IMG/VR virus record: IMGVR_UViG_3300042914_003164
Location: 1 to 64,000 of that record
Source of the DNA: a virus
Reading direction: 5' to 3' (one strand)
DNA: 64,000 nt
Shown piece after piece: positions 54,510-64,000 of the stretch. The notes beneath the pieces are model-generated. The model was not told the origin of the DNA. It searched no databases and saw only the letters and a program-made list of their open reading frames with translations. Within the stretch, counting starts at the first letter, position 1; every line of letters begins with the position of its first letter. The position numbers and the translations under genes are program-made.

Positions 54510-57500
54510 AGCCACATCTTCTGCCCATGCACTACCGGCTGGGGCGCCTGCTGGGCATGAGGCCGGAGGATGTCAAGCGCTTCTACTGGGAGGCCGCCAA
54601 GAAGGCCGCCGAGGGGCCTCAACCCGCTGTCGTGGCAGGCACTGGTGCCGAGACCCTGGCGATCATCGCTCTGGTCTCCTCTGCCATCAGCGTTGGCCTG
54701 ACCATCGTTGCCCAGTTCTTCCGGCCCAGTGATGCCGCTCCTGGGCGCCTGAAGCCGGTCGCCAGGGAGGGGAAGACGATCAGCGATGGCCGCCGGTATG
54801 CCCCGAGGGACGGCTTTGACGCGCTACAGGATGTTGCGCCGATTGGCGAGCGAATGCCGATTGTTTTTGCATTGCGCGAAACGATTGGTGGTGTCACTTA
54901 TGGCGGTATCAGGGTAAACACGCCGCTTCTTTGGAGCCAGATACAAACCATAAATGGCAGGCAGCTTCTTAGGCTGATTTTTCTGATTAGCGATGGGGGT
55001 GTTAGCGAAGTTGATCCAAATGGTTTTGCTATTGGCAATAACCTATTGAACGCTTACAACCTTGGCGATGGGACGCAGCTCGGTGCCTCCTATTCCGCTT
55101 ATCTGAGAGCGAATGGTGGTCGCATAAAGTCGGTCAATCGTATTGCAGGCAGGCAAGCAAACCTTGATCCAGGCAACGCTCAGAACCAAGGTGGCGGGGA
55201 TGTTTTTGAAGTTCGATCAATTGATGGTGTCCTTGCCCCCGACTTCTGCTCTGTAAGCAGGCCAGGGACAAACACGGCTTTTGGTGTTCACTCGCCAATT
55301 GGCAATAATCTTGGCTACAGAGTTAACCCTGTAATTAAGCCGAAGTACCAGGCGCAACTGGTGCCCAAGGGTGATGACGGCGATTCTAGGGTAAAATGCC
55401 AAGTCGATGAAGTTGCTGCGGCTCAAAGGCGAAAAGCAAAAGCATTCTTTTCCACTCGCTCTGGTTTTATTAGTGGCAATGCAAACGCTATTGGTAATAC
55501 GCTAACCTATGTTCTTGACAGGTCGAGCGATGTAGAAACTGACTTTGGTAAAGCCCTTGACCCTGGCGCGTGGAGTGTCGATGTTGAAGTTCAGCGTTTA
55601 TCTGGCAGTGCTACAACTGGTGTCGATTACAGTTCAACATCTTCTTCATCTTCTCTTTCTTTCGGTGCAGACGTACCGACCATAAATCAGTCTGCACTTA
55701 TTGGTGGAATTCAGTGGCTGAATGCGAGCGATAATGTTGTTTCTAGTCCAGTTGTTACAATCACTAATGTATCAAGCAGAAAGGTAGAACTTAGCACAAA
55801 ACTTCAGTACAGCGCATCAGGGTTGACAGACGCAGAAAAAGCCCAGCTCCTTTATTCAAGATTTAAGCTTACTTTTGTAAATAGCGCGGTTGATAACGAT
55901 GACGAGCCATCTGTTTTCTACAGGGTTGGCGTAAAGCAAAACAAAAATATCCCGATAAACTACGACATTGACTTTGGCAATGAAACATTTTCACTTGACT
56001 ACGGCTCAAGCACGACAGCCTATCAAGTTCAGTCCTCAGTGGATTCAAGGAAAACCGTAACCGCTCGTATCAACAAAAGCGAACTGATCAGTGAGCTGGC
56101 CGCTGACGTTGCATCTACAATTGCTGGCAAGCAAGAGCAGTGGGACGACTCTATACAACTCGGCGCTCTCTATAAATTTGGCACAGCCCTCCTTGTTTGC
56201 AGCTCTCGCAGCCCCGATGGTGAGGTTTTCTACAGCGAAGCCGGTTTTGAACAGCCGAGCGAAGAAGATCCCCCTCCAGGGCAAAGCATTACAGCAACCT
56301 TCACCGTCGTCAGGCCAGGGGTTGTCGCACTGACGAATCTTGCTGATCTTCGTGTTGATGGAAATGAAGACCAGCAGCCACAAAGATATGTGGGCACAAA
56401 CTTCCCGCATCTGTTCAGAATTGATATTGCAACTATCACAACTAATCGCCCAACGGAACTTGTTGAGCTTATTGTAAGGAGTAACCTTGGGATTAGAATC
56501 AACGGTCTTTGCAACTTCAGGGATACAATATCTTATGGAGCCGCTGACGACAAGGCTTGTCTTGACTACAAAGGAGACACAGTTTCCCCTGGTGCAACAT
56601 TAAAGCAGTATATCTATACATCGGGTGCCGTAACAACCTCTCAAATGAGGTACTCGTTTTTCAGGGTTCGCGTCCGCATTAGCGGCTCCAATGACCCATG
56701 GATTGAATTTCAGCAGTGCTACTGCTTCCGTGGCATTAGCCAGCAAAATCAGTTCAACACTATTCGCTTGCAGTTTCCGAGTGTGGCCCAATGGGAGATT
56801 GAGCTAGAGCCCCTCTCTGGCTGGGAAATCAGATCAGGCAACGCCAGCGGAACTTATGTCTTGATTGATGGGAAGCAGGAATCAAACTCAACCCTGATCA
56901 CCAAAACTCGGAACGGGGTAACGCTTCAGGTTTACGGTAGGGAGGGCAGCGGCGCTGATATTGGTGTTGGGCCGGGGAATGAGCCTTTCAGGCTTCCTGC
57001 TGTCCGCAAGGCACCAAGCCAGGGATACGGAGATTTGGGCTATGGATACACCGATGACGACGGTGATAACAGAACTCAGTTTGTGGACGTTTTTGGCGCA
57101 CTCGCTGAGACCTTTGTCTTTTCTGAAGTGACATCAACCGCTGAGGGCGGCCCCGAGCACGAGATTGTTGCAATAAATGAGATTGTCGAAAATACCACGA
57201 CTCCGCTTTATCCCGATATAGCAACAGGCGGGCTCAACATTCTTCCTGGAAATACTTTTCAGCAGCTTGGCCAGCACTCCGCTTACGTCAACGCTGGATT
57301 CCCAGACTGCAGGCGCTTAAGGAATAATTTGACACTTGGCCCCAGCCACCTATTGCCAGATATAGCGCTAGAGCTTTTAACAAATTCTATCTATGGAACT
57401 GGTGAAGACGTAAGCGATGACCAAATAGATTTTGACTCCTTCAAGGAGGCCGCAGACTGGTGCCATGCTAACAGGTATTTCTGCGACATCGGCTACACAC

Positions 57501-58381
57501 CACAAAATGTCATCGAATGGATCAGTCAAACAGCCGAACAACACCTTCTGCTGTTCCTTGAGATCGACGGAAAATTTGTGCTTAAGCCGCTTTTTCCCTA
57601 TACACCGGGTAACTACACAGACTGGAGCCAAAAAGTTGACATCAAAGGGATGTTTGGCCTGCTGCAGATCAAGTCTTTCTCGTTCGCTGCTGTTGAAGAA
57701 GAGGCTCGCAGGCCAATTCAAGCTTCGGGCAAGTGGAGAGAGGAAAGAAAGGTCAGCAACGTAACAAATCCTGGCATATTCCCGAACGAAAGAGAAGTTC
57801 TGGTCAGGGAGGCGGATCCGAAGTCTTCCGATTCCGATCCAATTCAATCGTTTGACCTTTCAGACTTCGCTACAAACGAAAAGCATTTAATTGACTATCT
57901 CAAGTACAAAGCAAGAGTTCGTCGCCTTTCAACTCATGGCTGCACGATTGAGCTTACACAGGATTCTCTTCTTTCTCCGCTTAGGCCAGGGGATTATGTT
58001 CAAATCCCCGTAGAAATGACTTTCTATAGCGAGTTTAAGACTGGAATCATCAGGAGTGACGGTGTTCTAGTTGCAACTCAAGACATAGGGCCTGGCACGT
58101 ATCCGGCCCTGGTTTGGAGTGGAACAGCCGAAGACAGCCCAGCGGAGGGAAGCATTGTTGTAGCGACTGATGGAACAGCGCAGCCAGAGGGGACTATTTT
58201 TTCCATAAAGGAAACCAGCTCAGACCTTAAAACTTACAGGATTACTGACATAAATCCCAGCGAAAACGCTGGCTTCACCCTTGATCTTATTGAATCGCCA
58301 ATTGATAGCTCGGGCAGGCTGGTTCTGTCCCAGAATTGGGGAGGGACATCATCCAACGCCAACTGGGAGATCTTAAAATGA
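54506..58381 (+). CDS. Tail-tip attachment protein (gpJ-like), 1291 aa
   Basis: Large central tail-tip protein. An N-terminal hydrophobic segment (ETLAIIALVSSAISVGLTIVAQFF, about residues 48-71) is common in gpJ-like proteins of this kind. Next come the hub-type part (GERMPIVFALRETIGGVTYGG), long beta-rich fibronectin- or carbohydrate-binding-like regions with a Ser-rich loop, and a C-terminal hub region (HANRYFCDIGYTPQNVIEWI as CHANRYF...). It binds the host receptor or holds the fibres. Followed by an overlap with the next gene. Confidence 0.8.
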   Translation: MKPHLLPMHYRLGRLLGMRPEDVKRFYWEAAKKAAEGPQPAVVAGTGAETLAIIALVSSAISVGLTIVAQFFRPSDAAPGRLKPVAREGKTISDGRRYAPRDGFDALQDVAPIGERMPIVFALRETIGGVTYGGIRVNTPLLWSQIQTINGRQLLRLIFLISDGGVSEVDPNGFAIGNNLLNAYNLGDGTQLGASYSAYLRANGGRIKSVNRIAGRQANLDPGNAQNQGGGDVFEVRSIDGVLAPDFCSVSRPGTNTAFGVHSPIGNNLGYRVNPVIKPKYQAQLVPKGDDGDSRVKCQVDEVAAAQRRKAKAFFSTRSGFISGNANAIGNTLTYVLDRSSDVETDFGKALDPGAWSVDVEVQRLSGSATTGVDYSSTSSSSSLSFGADVPTINQSALIGGIQWLNASDNVVSSPVVTITNVSSRKVELSTKLQYSASGLTDAEKAQLLYSRFKLTFVNSAVDNDDEPSVFYRVGVKQNKNIPINYDIDFGNETFSLDYGSSTTAYQVQSSVDSRKTVTARINKSELISELAADVASTIAGKQEQWDDSIQLGALYKFGTALLVCSSRSPDGEVFYSEAGFEQPSEEDPPPGQSITATFTVVRPGVVALTNLADLRVDGNEDQQPQRYVGTNFPHLFRIDIATITTNRPTELVELIVRSNLGIRINGLCNFRDTISYGAADDKACLDYKGDTVSPGATLKQYIYTSGAVTTSQMRYSFFRVRVRISGSNDPWIEFQQCYCFRGISQQNQFNTIRLQFPSVAQWEIELEPLSGWEIRSGNASGTYVLIDGKQESNSTLITKTRNGVTLQVYGREGSGADIGVGPGNEPFRLPAVRKAPSQGYGDLGYGYTDDDGDNRTQFVDVFGALAETFVFSEVTSTAEGGPEHEIVAINEIVENTTTPLYPDIATGGLNILPGNTFQQLGQHSAYVNAGFPDCRRLRNNLTLGPSHLLPDIALELLTNSIYGTGEDVSDDQIDFDSFKEAADWCHANRYFCDIGYTPQNVIEWISQTAEQHLLLFLEIDGKFVLKPLFPYTPGNYTDWSQKVDIKGMFGLLQIKSFSFAAVEEEARRPIQASGKWREERKVSNVTNPGIFPNEREVLVREADPKSSDSDPIQSFDLSDFATNEKHLIDYLKYKARVRRLSTHGCTIELTQDSLLSPLRPGDYVQIPVEMTFYSEFKTGIIRSDGVLVATQDIGPGTYPALVWSGTAEDSPAEGSIVVATDGTAQPEGTIFSIKETSSDLKTYRITDINPSENAGFTLDLIESPIDSSGRLVLSQNWGGTSSNANWEILK

Positions 58382-58788
58382 GCACCGTTGACTTTCCGTT
58401 GATAATTCCGTCATCCATGGAGTTTTCGCCTCCAGAATTTCCAATAGGCGAAGATGTAAGCATTGGAGGTGTCTATACAAGGCGCAGGTTTGGCAATCGC
58501 CCATCAGAGGGTAGACTTCAGACCGAGTTCAGTAATGTCGCAAATTCAATTGCCGCTTCTGTGCTAAAAAGTCATCTGGACTCAGGCGGCCTTGCCTCAA
58601 TCAACTTTGACTCCTCCTTTTTCTCGGGTGCGGGAGTGGAATTGCTGGTCTACTTAAACAATAGCGCCTATCAAGGGCTTTCCTGGTACTTTGCCAAGGG
58701 GTCGCCGCCACGTATCAACAGGGTAGAGGGTGGCGGGCAGCTATCAAATATGTCCATTGAGTTCGTTGCTAGGCTGGTCGCAGGCTAG
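58378..58788 (+). CDS. Tail-tip associated protein, 136 aa
   Basis: The start MSTVDFPLIIPSS overlaps the gpJ-like stop (ATGA). Beta-rich with GGVYTRRRFGNRPSEGR and a C-terminal strand pattern (MSIEFVARLV) similar to small phage minor tail proteins. Unknown role. Confidence 0.65.
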   Translation: MSTVDFPLIIPSSMEFSPPEFPIGEDVSIGGVYTRRRFGNRPSEGRLQTEFSNVANSIAASVLKSHLDSGGLASINFDSSFFSGAGVELLVYLNNSAYQGLSWYFAKGSPPRINRVEGGGQLSNMSIEFVARLVAG

Positions 58789-58813
58789 TACGCTCTTTTC
58801 CGCTGTTTCAGTC

Positions 58814-59215
58814 ATGGGTATCGCAACCGGCGCAGACGCCTATGTTTACTGGAATGGCTTCCATGTAGGAAGCTTTATCTCTGCGGAGCAGCCGACTGAA
58901 AAGCCTGCTCTTGAGACGACTCCGCTTGGTGTCTCGGACAGAACCTATGTCAGTAGCAGGCTGAGAAACAACACCTTCTCTGGCACCCTTTTCTACGATC
59001 CTCAAGACTCAACCGCTAACTCACTGATTAACGCGATTGATCAAAATAACGCAGTTGATGGCGTAATGAAGGTCGAATGGATCAAGAACACGTCTGATGG
59101 AGCCAGGGAAGGAAGTGCCATTGTTACGTCTCGCGGTGCATCGGTTTCCGTTGGGGACTTGATGCGTGTCAACATATCTATTCAGTTTACCGGAGCCGTT
59201 ACTGGCAGCTTCTAA
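58814..59215 (+). CDS. Tail-tube-like or minor tail protein, 133 aa
   Basis: A fold pattern like small tail-tube proteins: ATGADAYVYWNGFHVGSF, PLGVSDRTYVSSRLRNNTFS, then VSVGDLMRVNISIQFTGAV. Might form a ring at the tip or a second tube. Overlaps the next gene by one base (TAATG). Confidence 0.6.
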   Translation: MGIATGADAYVYWNGFHVGSFISAEQPTEKPALETTPLGVSDRTYVSSRLRNNTFSGTLFYDPQDSTANSLINAIDQNNAVDGVMKVEWIKNTSDGAREGSAIVTSRGASVSVGDLMRVNISIQFTGAVTGSF

Positions 59216-60264
59216 TGTCTGTAATCCTTGGTGCTGGCGGCGCAATTGAGTTCAGTCGTGAGTGGCCTGATCCCACTGCGCTTCCACAGTCCGCTGCCAA
59301 GCAATCCTCAATCCTTTGCCGTGAGCCAGGCTTTTGGACTGGTCAGCGAGTTTTGATCTATTCGCATCTTGGCGTCCCCCTAAAAATAAATGGCGCAGCA
59401 TACGCTCCATGTCCAGACGGCCACAGGTTCTGGGGTGACAAGGGCGTGGCTGGCCCCAGAACCCTGCACAGAGGGTCGGATTCAAAGCCCTTTTGGCGCC
59501 TCAGCGACTCTTCGTGCTTCTGGGAGGATGAATCATCGGTCGGTCTCGTAAGACTCGTTTCTGCGTATATCCATAGGAATCAAATTGATCAGATAACTTT
59601 TTATACTTCCGAGTCGCACGCTGTTAGCAAAAACCCTGCAGGCTTGGTCCCCTTCTCTCCTGTTCACTATCAAAGTCTTTTGATAGCTCCATACGATTCG
59701 TCAAACGCTTACCAGCTCAGTGTCGAAGCTCTTGGGCTTGCGCTGTTTGGAGCAGGCATAGACAAAGAAGTGCCATCCACAAATCTATTTGAAACGCCGG
59801 AGCCAATTCAAAAATCTTACGACGACCCCGAGAGAAGAGGTTGGCACTTTTTAGCAGAATGCCGTGACTGGGCGCTGCAAACTGACCCGTCCGTTCTCGA
59901 TTCAACCGCAATTGGCGAGGATTTTGGTGATAGCGTCAAGGATGTTGTGAGGGGGTCTGGCAGCTTCAACTGCTATATCCCTGTCGGCTTAAGTAGCTCT
60001 GGCAAGGTGGATGCAAAGAGCTTTGTAAGGCTTTCCTTGATGACCGAGACCGGATCCAAAGCCAGAGCGAGATTCAGGGTGCAGGAGGAGGCTTTGGGAA
60101 CCTGCGAACCGGAAGAGACCGTCTGGTTTGAATGTGACATGCTGCTTGGCCCAGGGGAAATATCTGCGTCTTTTGATGGCGCGGTGAACTACAGCGCTCA
60201 ATTCGTCGTCGTCAAAGATAAAGATGGCATGGGCATCAAGCCTGTAATAGGCGTTTTCTCCTAG
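59215..60264 (+). CDS. Minor tail protein, 349 aa
   Basis: Beta-rich protein with many Trp, Cys and Gly (LCREPGFWTGQRVLIYSH, DKGVAGPRTLHRG). Looks like a virion-surface or adhesin-associated protein placed between tip and fibre genes. No enzyme motif is recognised. Confidence 0.65.
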   Translation: MSVILGAGGAIEFSREWPDPTALPQSAAKQSSILCREPGFWTGQRVLIYSHLGVPLKINGAAYAPCPDGHRFWGDKGVAGPRTLHRGSDSKPFWRLSDSSCFWEDESSVGLVRLVSAYIHRNQIDQITFYTSESHAVSKNPAGLVPFSPVHYQSLLIAPYDSSNAYQLSVEALGLALFGAGIDKEVPSTNLFETPEPIQKSYDDPERRGWHFLAECRDWALQTDPSVLDSTAIGEDFGDSVKDVVRGSGSFNCYIPVGLSSSGKVDAKSFVRLSLMTETGSKARARFRVQEEALGTCEPEETVWFECDMLLGPGEISASFDGAVNYSAQFVVVKDKDGMGIKPVIGVFS

Positions 60265-60319
60265 CCGAATCAGTCCAGAACGGCTTGGCTAGGCTAGTGG
60301 CACGCTGTTGGGATAAAAC

Positions 60320-63300
60320 GTGCCTGCTCTCGCCCCGTCCGACTCAAGCGGTTTCATAAACGACGCCGAAGACCAAGGAGCGGTTAAAGAGCAGCTTGGC
60401 GTACTGGTTGATATGCTGCGCCAAATTGGCGGAAACGCCAATGTAGTTGCTGGTGCTCTTGAGCAAGCCGACCCCCTTTCCTCGCCTTTCACTCTTTACG
60501 TCAACCCATATATCGGCTCAGACAATTTTGTAGGCGGATCTTACAACAGCTTTGAGGCTGGCTCGACCGACGAAGAGATTATTGCGAGCAAGCTCAAAAG
60601 AATTGAAAAGCAAAGGCTTGAGTGCGGCTATACCCCATATAGACCGTTCAAGAGTATCAACAGGGCCGCAATTGAAGCAGCGATCATTACGAGCAAGGAA
60701 TGGTACACCTATTCCGATCCGAAGGCTCATGTTGACTGCGTAACGATTGTTTTAAGCGGTGGCGTTCACATTGTCTACAACAATCCCAGCAGCAGCCCTA
60801 CGGGTCTGGCGAGCTGGGGGGAGTCAAAGACACCAACGATTGAAGAGCTGATAGCTTTCAACCCTGTTACAGGTGGTGTACTTCTTCCTCGTGGCTGCTC
60901 GATGTATGGGCAGGATCTACGCAAAACAACCATTCGCCCCAACTGGGTTCCAGCTGCTGTAGACGAAGCCGCAGACTACAGCAATCGCAGGGCGATTCTG
61001 AAGGTAAGCGGAACCGGATTCTTTTTCAATGCTACCGCCATGGACAAGGTGGGGCATACGGAATCCGTTCACCTGCTTGATGTATTCCAGCCGGGGAGCA
61101 AAGCAGAGCTTGATGCCTTCTACCTGAAGATTGCATCCGCTGTTGGCTCTGGCGCTGATCTTGCAAACGGGCTTCTTGTTACCCGCCCAAGCGAGCACGA
61201 AATCGTAGGCCCCATCAATCAGGCACAAGCGCCCACCTCCAGCTGGGATACCACTGCTGGTGCATCGCCTTACATTTTCAATTTCTCTGTTCGTTCTGAG
61301 TATGGAATGGGCGGTGCATTCTGGGATGGTGACAAGATAAGCGGCTTAAAGTCAATGGTTTGCGCTAACTTCACCGGCACAAACCAGCAAAAAGACCTGA
61401 GGTGCTGGCAAGTTTACGAAGGTGGCAACTGGGTTACTCTGACAAATTCCAGCCAAGATTACCAAAAATACATTGATACTTCACCGGACAATTTAAGAAG
61501 GAATCCAGCTCGTACGACCCGTCATATCTCCGCTATCAATGATGCCTATATCCAGAAGGTATCCATCTTTGGGATTGGCCAAGGCGAAGTCACGCTGGCT
61601 GACAACGGTGGCGAGATTACAGATAACGGAGGCAATTCTACCTTTGGTGGCTGCAGCGCCATTGCCAAGGGTTACAAGCGTGCAGCTTTTGCAAAAGATA
61701 AAAACTGGACCGTAGGCCGTATCAGGGTCCCCCTTAACCTGAGCGAGAAGCTGGGGAATCTTCGCAGGATATATCTTGGTGTTGTCGCCAGCGTAAGTAG
61801 TTCGGGGATCACCCTTACCAGTGGTCTTGCAATCGACGCCAGTTCAGCGACGACCCCGGCTGTCCTGCTTGCCGATGGCTACACCCTGGCCAGTGGCTCT
61901 CGAATCTGGATCGACAACCCCAACGGCCCGGACTGGAGGGCCACGCTGACCGGCTCTGCCTGGAGCAGCTCGACGCCTGCGGTGATCAACACCACCGGAG
62001 AGCCCCTTCAGGCCACCACGAACGCCCCTGCGGGCACTGCCGCTGTTGGCAGGCGGGTCTACATTCGCCGGGTCGTTGACACCCGTTCAGTGGCCGAGCG
62101 GAGGGTGTCCCTCCTACTGAACAACACCGCCAGCGCTCGACTGCCCCAGCGCGATTCGGTGCTCCAGACGGATCCCGCTCGATCTGGTGGTGCGATCAGC
62201 CGCGTCCTCGCACCTGGCGGCGAGGAGGTTCTGATTGTTTCTGGCGTTGGCGTTGGCGAAACCCCTGGCAGCGGGGTTGCGAAAACGGCTGAGATAACAA
62301 TTCGTCGCGGCGCTCCCAGCAAAGCCTATGATACAAATGCAACTTTTTACCGGCAAGGGACTGTAGTTCGCCACCAAGGTAAGCACTGGCAAGCAAAGAA
62401 CGATCTGATCAGTTCTGGTGCATCGCCTGATCCGCGATTCTGGGGTGAAGTGTTTGTTCACATGCCAAGCGCCTTCAACCCAGAGGATCCGATCAGTCAA
62501 GAAACTCCGATTTTGGTACTCGACACAGATACCAGCGACAGCGAAGATTCGACAACCCTTGGTATCAACTGGACAACCGCATGGACGGCTGCGGGTCCAA
62601 TCCGTGACCAGTATCGGGCAAGTACCGACTACCTCGGGGCGTACGCTCTTTTGCGTGCCCTCGGCTTTACAGAATCTGCGGCGCACAACGCACTTGTGCC
62701 AAAGGTTCAGCAAGTCCGTGAGCTGGATCCCTCCAGTTCGCTTGATTTTCCTGTCGCTCCCGCTGGTGGAGCTACTACTGGACTTGGCAGCTGGGCGGTG
62801 GAGTTTAGAAGGCCGTCAACAATCCGCCTCTACAACCATCAATGGGAGTGGGCTGGATACGGAAACTACTCAAAAGCAATGCCTGCCGTCCAGCAGGACA
62901 TGAGTGAATTCAACAAATTCACCTATTACTTTACAAACGCTTTTGGCGGCAGAGTAGTTCCAAAAGGCAGTAACGAAGACGGCTACGAGGTTTCGCCGCG
63001 TGGCCTCGAAGATATTGCGACCGGATCAACCATCAGCCCAGAGGATCTTGGCGGTCTTGGTATTGACGATGCCCAAAGAACTGACTTCCCAAATGGCATC
63101 CAGGTCGGCGCAACGGCCTTAGTGCAGGATCTTGAGATAAGCGGTCTTGTAACTTATTCCGATCAATCGCTTGCGAAGACCACCAGGAATGGTGCTGTTC
63201 AGCTTGCCAGCTACGAGGAGCTAACGGAGACCACCGACATCCCCATTGCAGGCAGCGATGCCTCGATTGAGGCACTGCCTCATGTTGTGACAATTGGCGG

Positions 63301-64000
63301 CCTTAATCGTTGGACAATTACTCAAAGCCTGATCAATGCCAGCACCGATGTAATTCCTGTTTACGTTCGGCAGGGAGCGACTAACAGAAACCTTGACCAG
63401 ATGCTGGAAAATCCGCCAACTGACAAGGCATTCGCTGTTCCAACCTTGGCTAGGGCGGCTGAGTACGCCAACGCCATAATCGGAAGCGGGAATCGCACCG
63501 CAGAGATCAGGATTGCAGCCGGCCTTTACAGTCCTGGGTCGGTCTGGGAATGCAATGTCAAGTTTGTAGCATGGAACGCAGACCACACTGCGGTCAAATG
63601 GGCAAGCAACAGCCTTGGCACCAATAGTACGCCAAACAACTATTTTGATGGCACTGGTTACTACGATTTAGATGGATTCGACGACTTTACTTGTGTAAAC
63701 TTCCACTCTTTTGCGATTAGTCTTGATTCCAACTCGGAATCCGGTGGCTCGCTTCAGGTAAACTGCATTCCGCTTAACATGCGATTCGCTCGGGGTTTTG
63801 ACTTTGAGGGCGGATTTCACTTTCTTGGCCTACCGCACGTCATCCGTGCGGTAGCCGAAGGTAGGCTGGCGGCTACCGATCTTGTTTACAATTCTACTGG
63901 ATTTGTCTATCCGCCGACAAGTTCTTACACGACAAACACAACCACAAACGTAGACACCTTGCTCAATGAAATATGTAAGGCAAACAATAGGAATCCCGAC
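60320..64000 (+). CDS. Cyanophage-type tail fibre/structural protein, partial at right edge (at least 1227 aa)
   Basis: Open from a GTG at 60320 to the window end. The first ~330 residues have the block order of cyanophage structural proteins: LYVNPYIGSDNFVGG, QRLECGYTPYRPFKSINRAA, a VTIVLSGGVHIVYNNP strand, FNPVTGGVLLPRGCSMYGQD, LRKTTIRPNWVP and MDKVGHTESVHLLDVFQPGS. Near residue 670 a segment (YRQGTVVRHQGKHWQAKND...FWGEV) resembles a small carbohydrate-binding module. Later parts are beta-helix-like. Likely the main host-recognition fibre. Confidence 0.8.
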   Translation, partial: MPALAPSDSSGFINDAEDQGAVKEQLGVLVDMLRQIGGNANVVAGALEQADPLSSPFTLYVNPYIGSDNFVGGSYNSFEAGSTDEEIIASKLKRIEKQRLECGYTPYRPFKSINRAAIEAAIITSKEWYTYSDPKAHVDCVTIVLSGGVHIVYNNPSSSPTGLASWGESKTPTIEELIAFNPVTGGVLLPRGCSMYGQDLRKTTIRPNWVPAAVDEAADYSNRRAILKVSGTGFFFNATAMDKVGHTESVHLLDVFQPGSKAELDAFYLKIASAVGSGADLANGLLVTRPSEHEIVGPINQAQAPTSSWDTTAGASPYIFNFSVRSEYGMGGAFWDGDKISGLKSMVCANFTGTNQQKDLRCWQVYEGGNWVTLTNSSQDYQKYIDTSPDNLRRNPARTTRHISAINDAYIQKVSIFGIGQGEVTLADNGGEITDNGGNSTFGGCSAIAKGYKRAAFAKDKNWTVGRIRVPLNLSEKLGNLRRIYLGVVASVSSSGITLTSGLAIDASSATTPAVLLADGYTLASGSRIWIDNPNGPDWRATLTGSAWSSSTPAVINTTGEPLQATTNAPAGTAAVGRRVYIRRVVDTRSVAERRVSLLLNNTASARLPQRDSVLQTDPARSGGAISRVLAPGGEEVLIVSGVGVGETPGSGVAKTAEITIRRGAPSKAYDTNATFYRQGTVVRHQGKHWQAKNDLISSGASPDPRFWGEVFVHMPSAFNPEDPISQETPILVLDTDTSDSEDSTTLGINWTTAWTAAGPIRDQYRASTDYLGAYALLRALGFTESAAHNALVPKVQQVRELDPSSSLDFPVAPAGGATTGLGSWAVEFRRPSTIRLYNHQWEWAGYGNYSKAMPAVQQDMSEFNKFTYYFTNAFGGRVVPKGSNEDGYEVSPRGLEDIATGSTISPEDLGGLGIDDAQRTDFPNGIQVGATALVQDLEISGLVTYSDQSLAKTTRNGAVQLASYEELTETTDIPIAGSDASIEALPHVVTIGGLNRWTITQSLINASTDVIPVYVRQGATNRNLDQMLENPPTDKAFAVPTLARAAEYANAIIGSGNRTAEIRIAAGLYSPGSVWECNVKFVAWNADHTAVKWASNSLGTNSTPNNYFDGTGYYDLDGFDDFTCVNFHSFAISLDSNSESGGSLQVNCIPLNMRFARGFDFEGGFHFLGLPHVIRAVAEGRLAATDLVYNSTGFVYPPTSSYTTNTTTNVDTLLNEICKANNRNPD

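Noticed and set aside
1-64000. Diversity-generating retroelement, retron or toxin-antitoxin pair
   Set aside because: No reverse transcriptase motif and no template/variable repeat pair were seen; no gene pair matched a known toxin-antitoxin family convincingly.

Overview
The window reads as part of a tailed, siphovirus-like phage (or prophage) genome whose host is probably a cyanobacterium. The host inference rests on three things. A long tail-fibre protein at the right edge (60320-64000) has the block structure I know from cyanophage structural proteins. The small protein at 32701-32967 looks like NblA. Most genes on the left lack Shine-Dalgarno sequences, as is common in cyanobacteria and their phages. 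No rRNA, tRNA, CRISPR array or insertion sequence was seen.

Layout. (1) 1-7780, + strand: a train of small, mostly unrecognised genes overlapping by ATGA or GTGA, then a terminase-small-subunit-like protein, a 33-residue membrane peptide and a winged-helix protein that may be a replication initiator. (2) 7781-8640 and 9420-9820: gene-free DNA with an iteron-like CCATTCATG array, then long in-register arrays of a degenerate 7-bp repeat (consensus Y-T-V-N-A-S-N). The 7-bp words also occur inside and between genes 1-8640 in the same orientation. One unrelated gene (8781-9419) sits between two such arrays. (3) 9818-19011, - strand: tightly coupled small accessory genes plus an RtcB RNA ligase. 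(4) 19175-23534, + strand: a mirror operon holding paralogues of several - strand genes. (5) 23973-28164: two - strand operons (XRE-like regulator; SLOG/DprA-like protein; degenerate HNH protein) around a small + pair. (6) 28336-33614, + strand: a tandem glycosyltransferase and small genes including the NblA-like one. (7) 33711-64000, + strand: the virion module in the usual siphovirus order: terminase large subunit, DUF4055-type portal, scaffold, small basic proteins, major capsid protein, connectors, tail terminator, tail tube, frameshifted tail-assembly chaperone, 2677-residue tape measure with an M23 domain, tail-tip proteins and fibre.

How it works together. Accessory operons start at sigma70-like promoters of one style (TTGACY, 17-18 bp, then TAGSAT, TATCAT or TATGGT), including one divergent pair at 19044-19148. 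Within operons the end of one gene usually carries the ribosome site and start of the next. The late region is cut up by strong hairpin terminators, probably to set different amounts of scaffold, capsid, tube and chaperone.

The least explained signals are the 32-unit heptamer array (7930-8153), the pair of 5' leaders with a covarying hairpin and constant 11-nt loop (3674-3734 and 4093-4152), the gene-junction repeats that seem to support module shuffling, and the CCATTCATG cluster beside the initiator-like gene. All functional calls come from reading the sequence; no database search was run.
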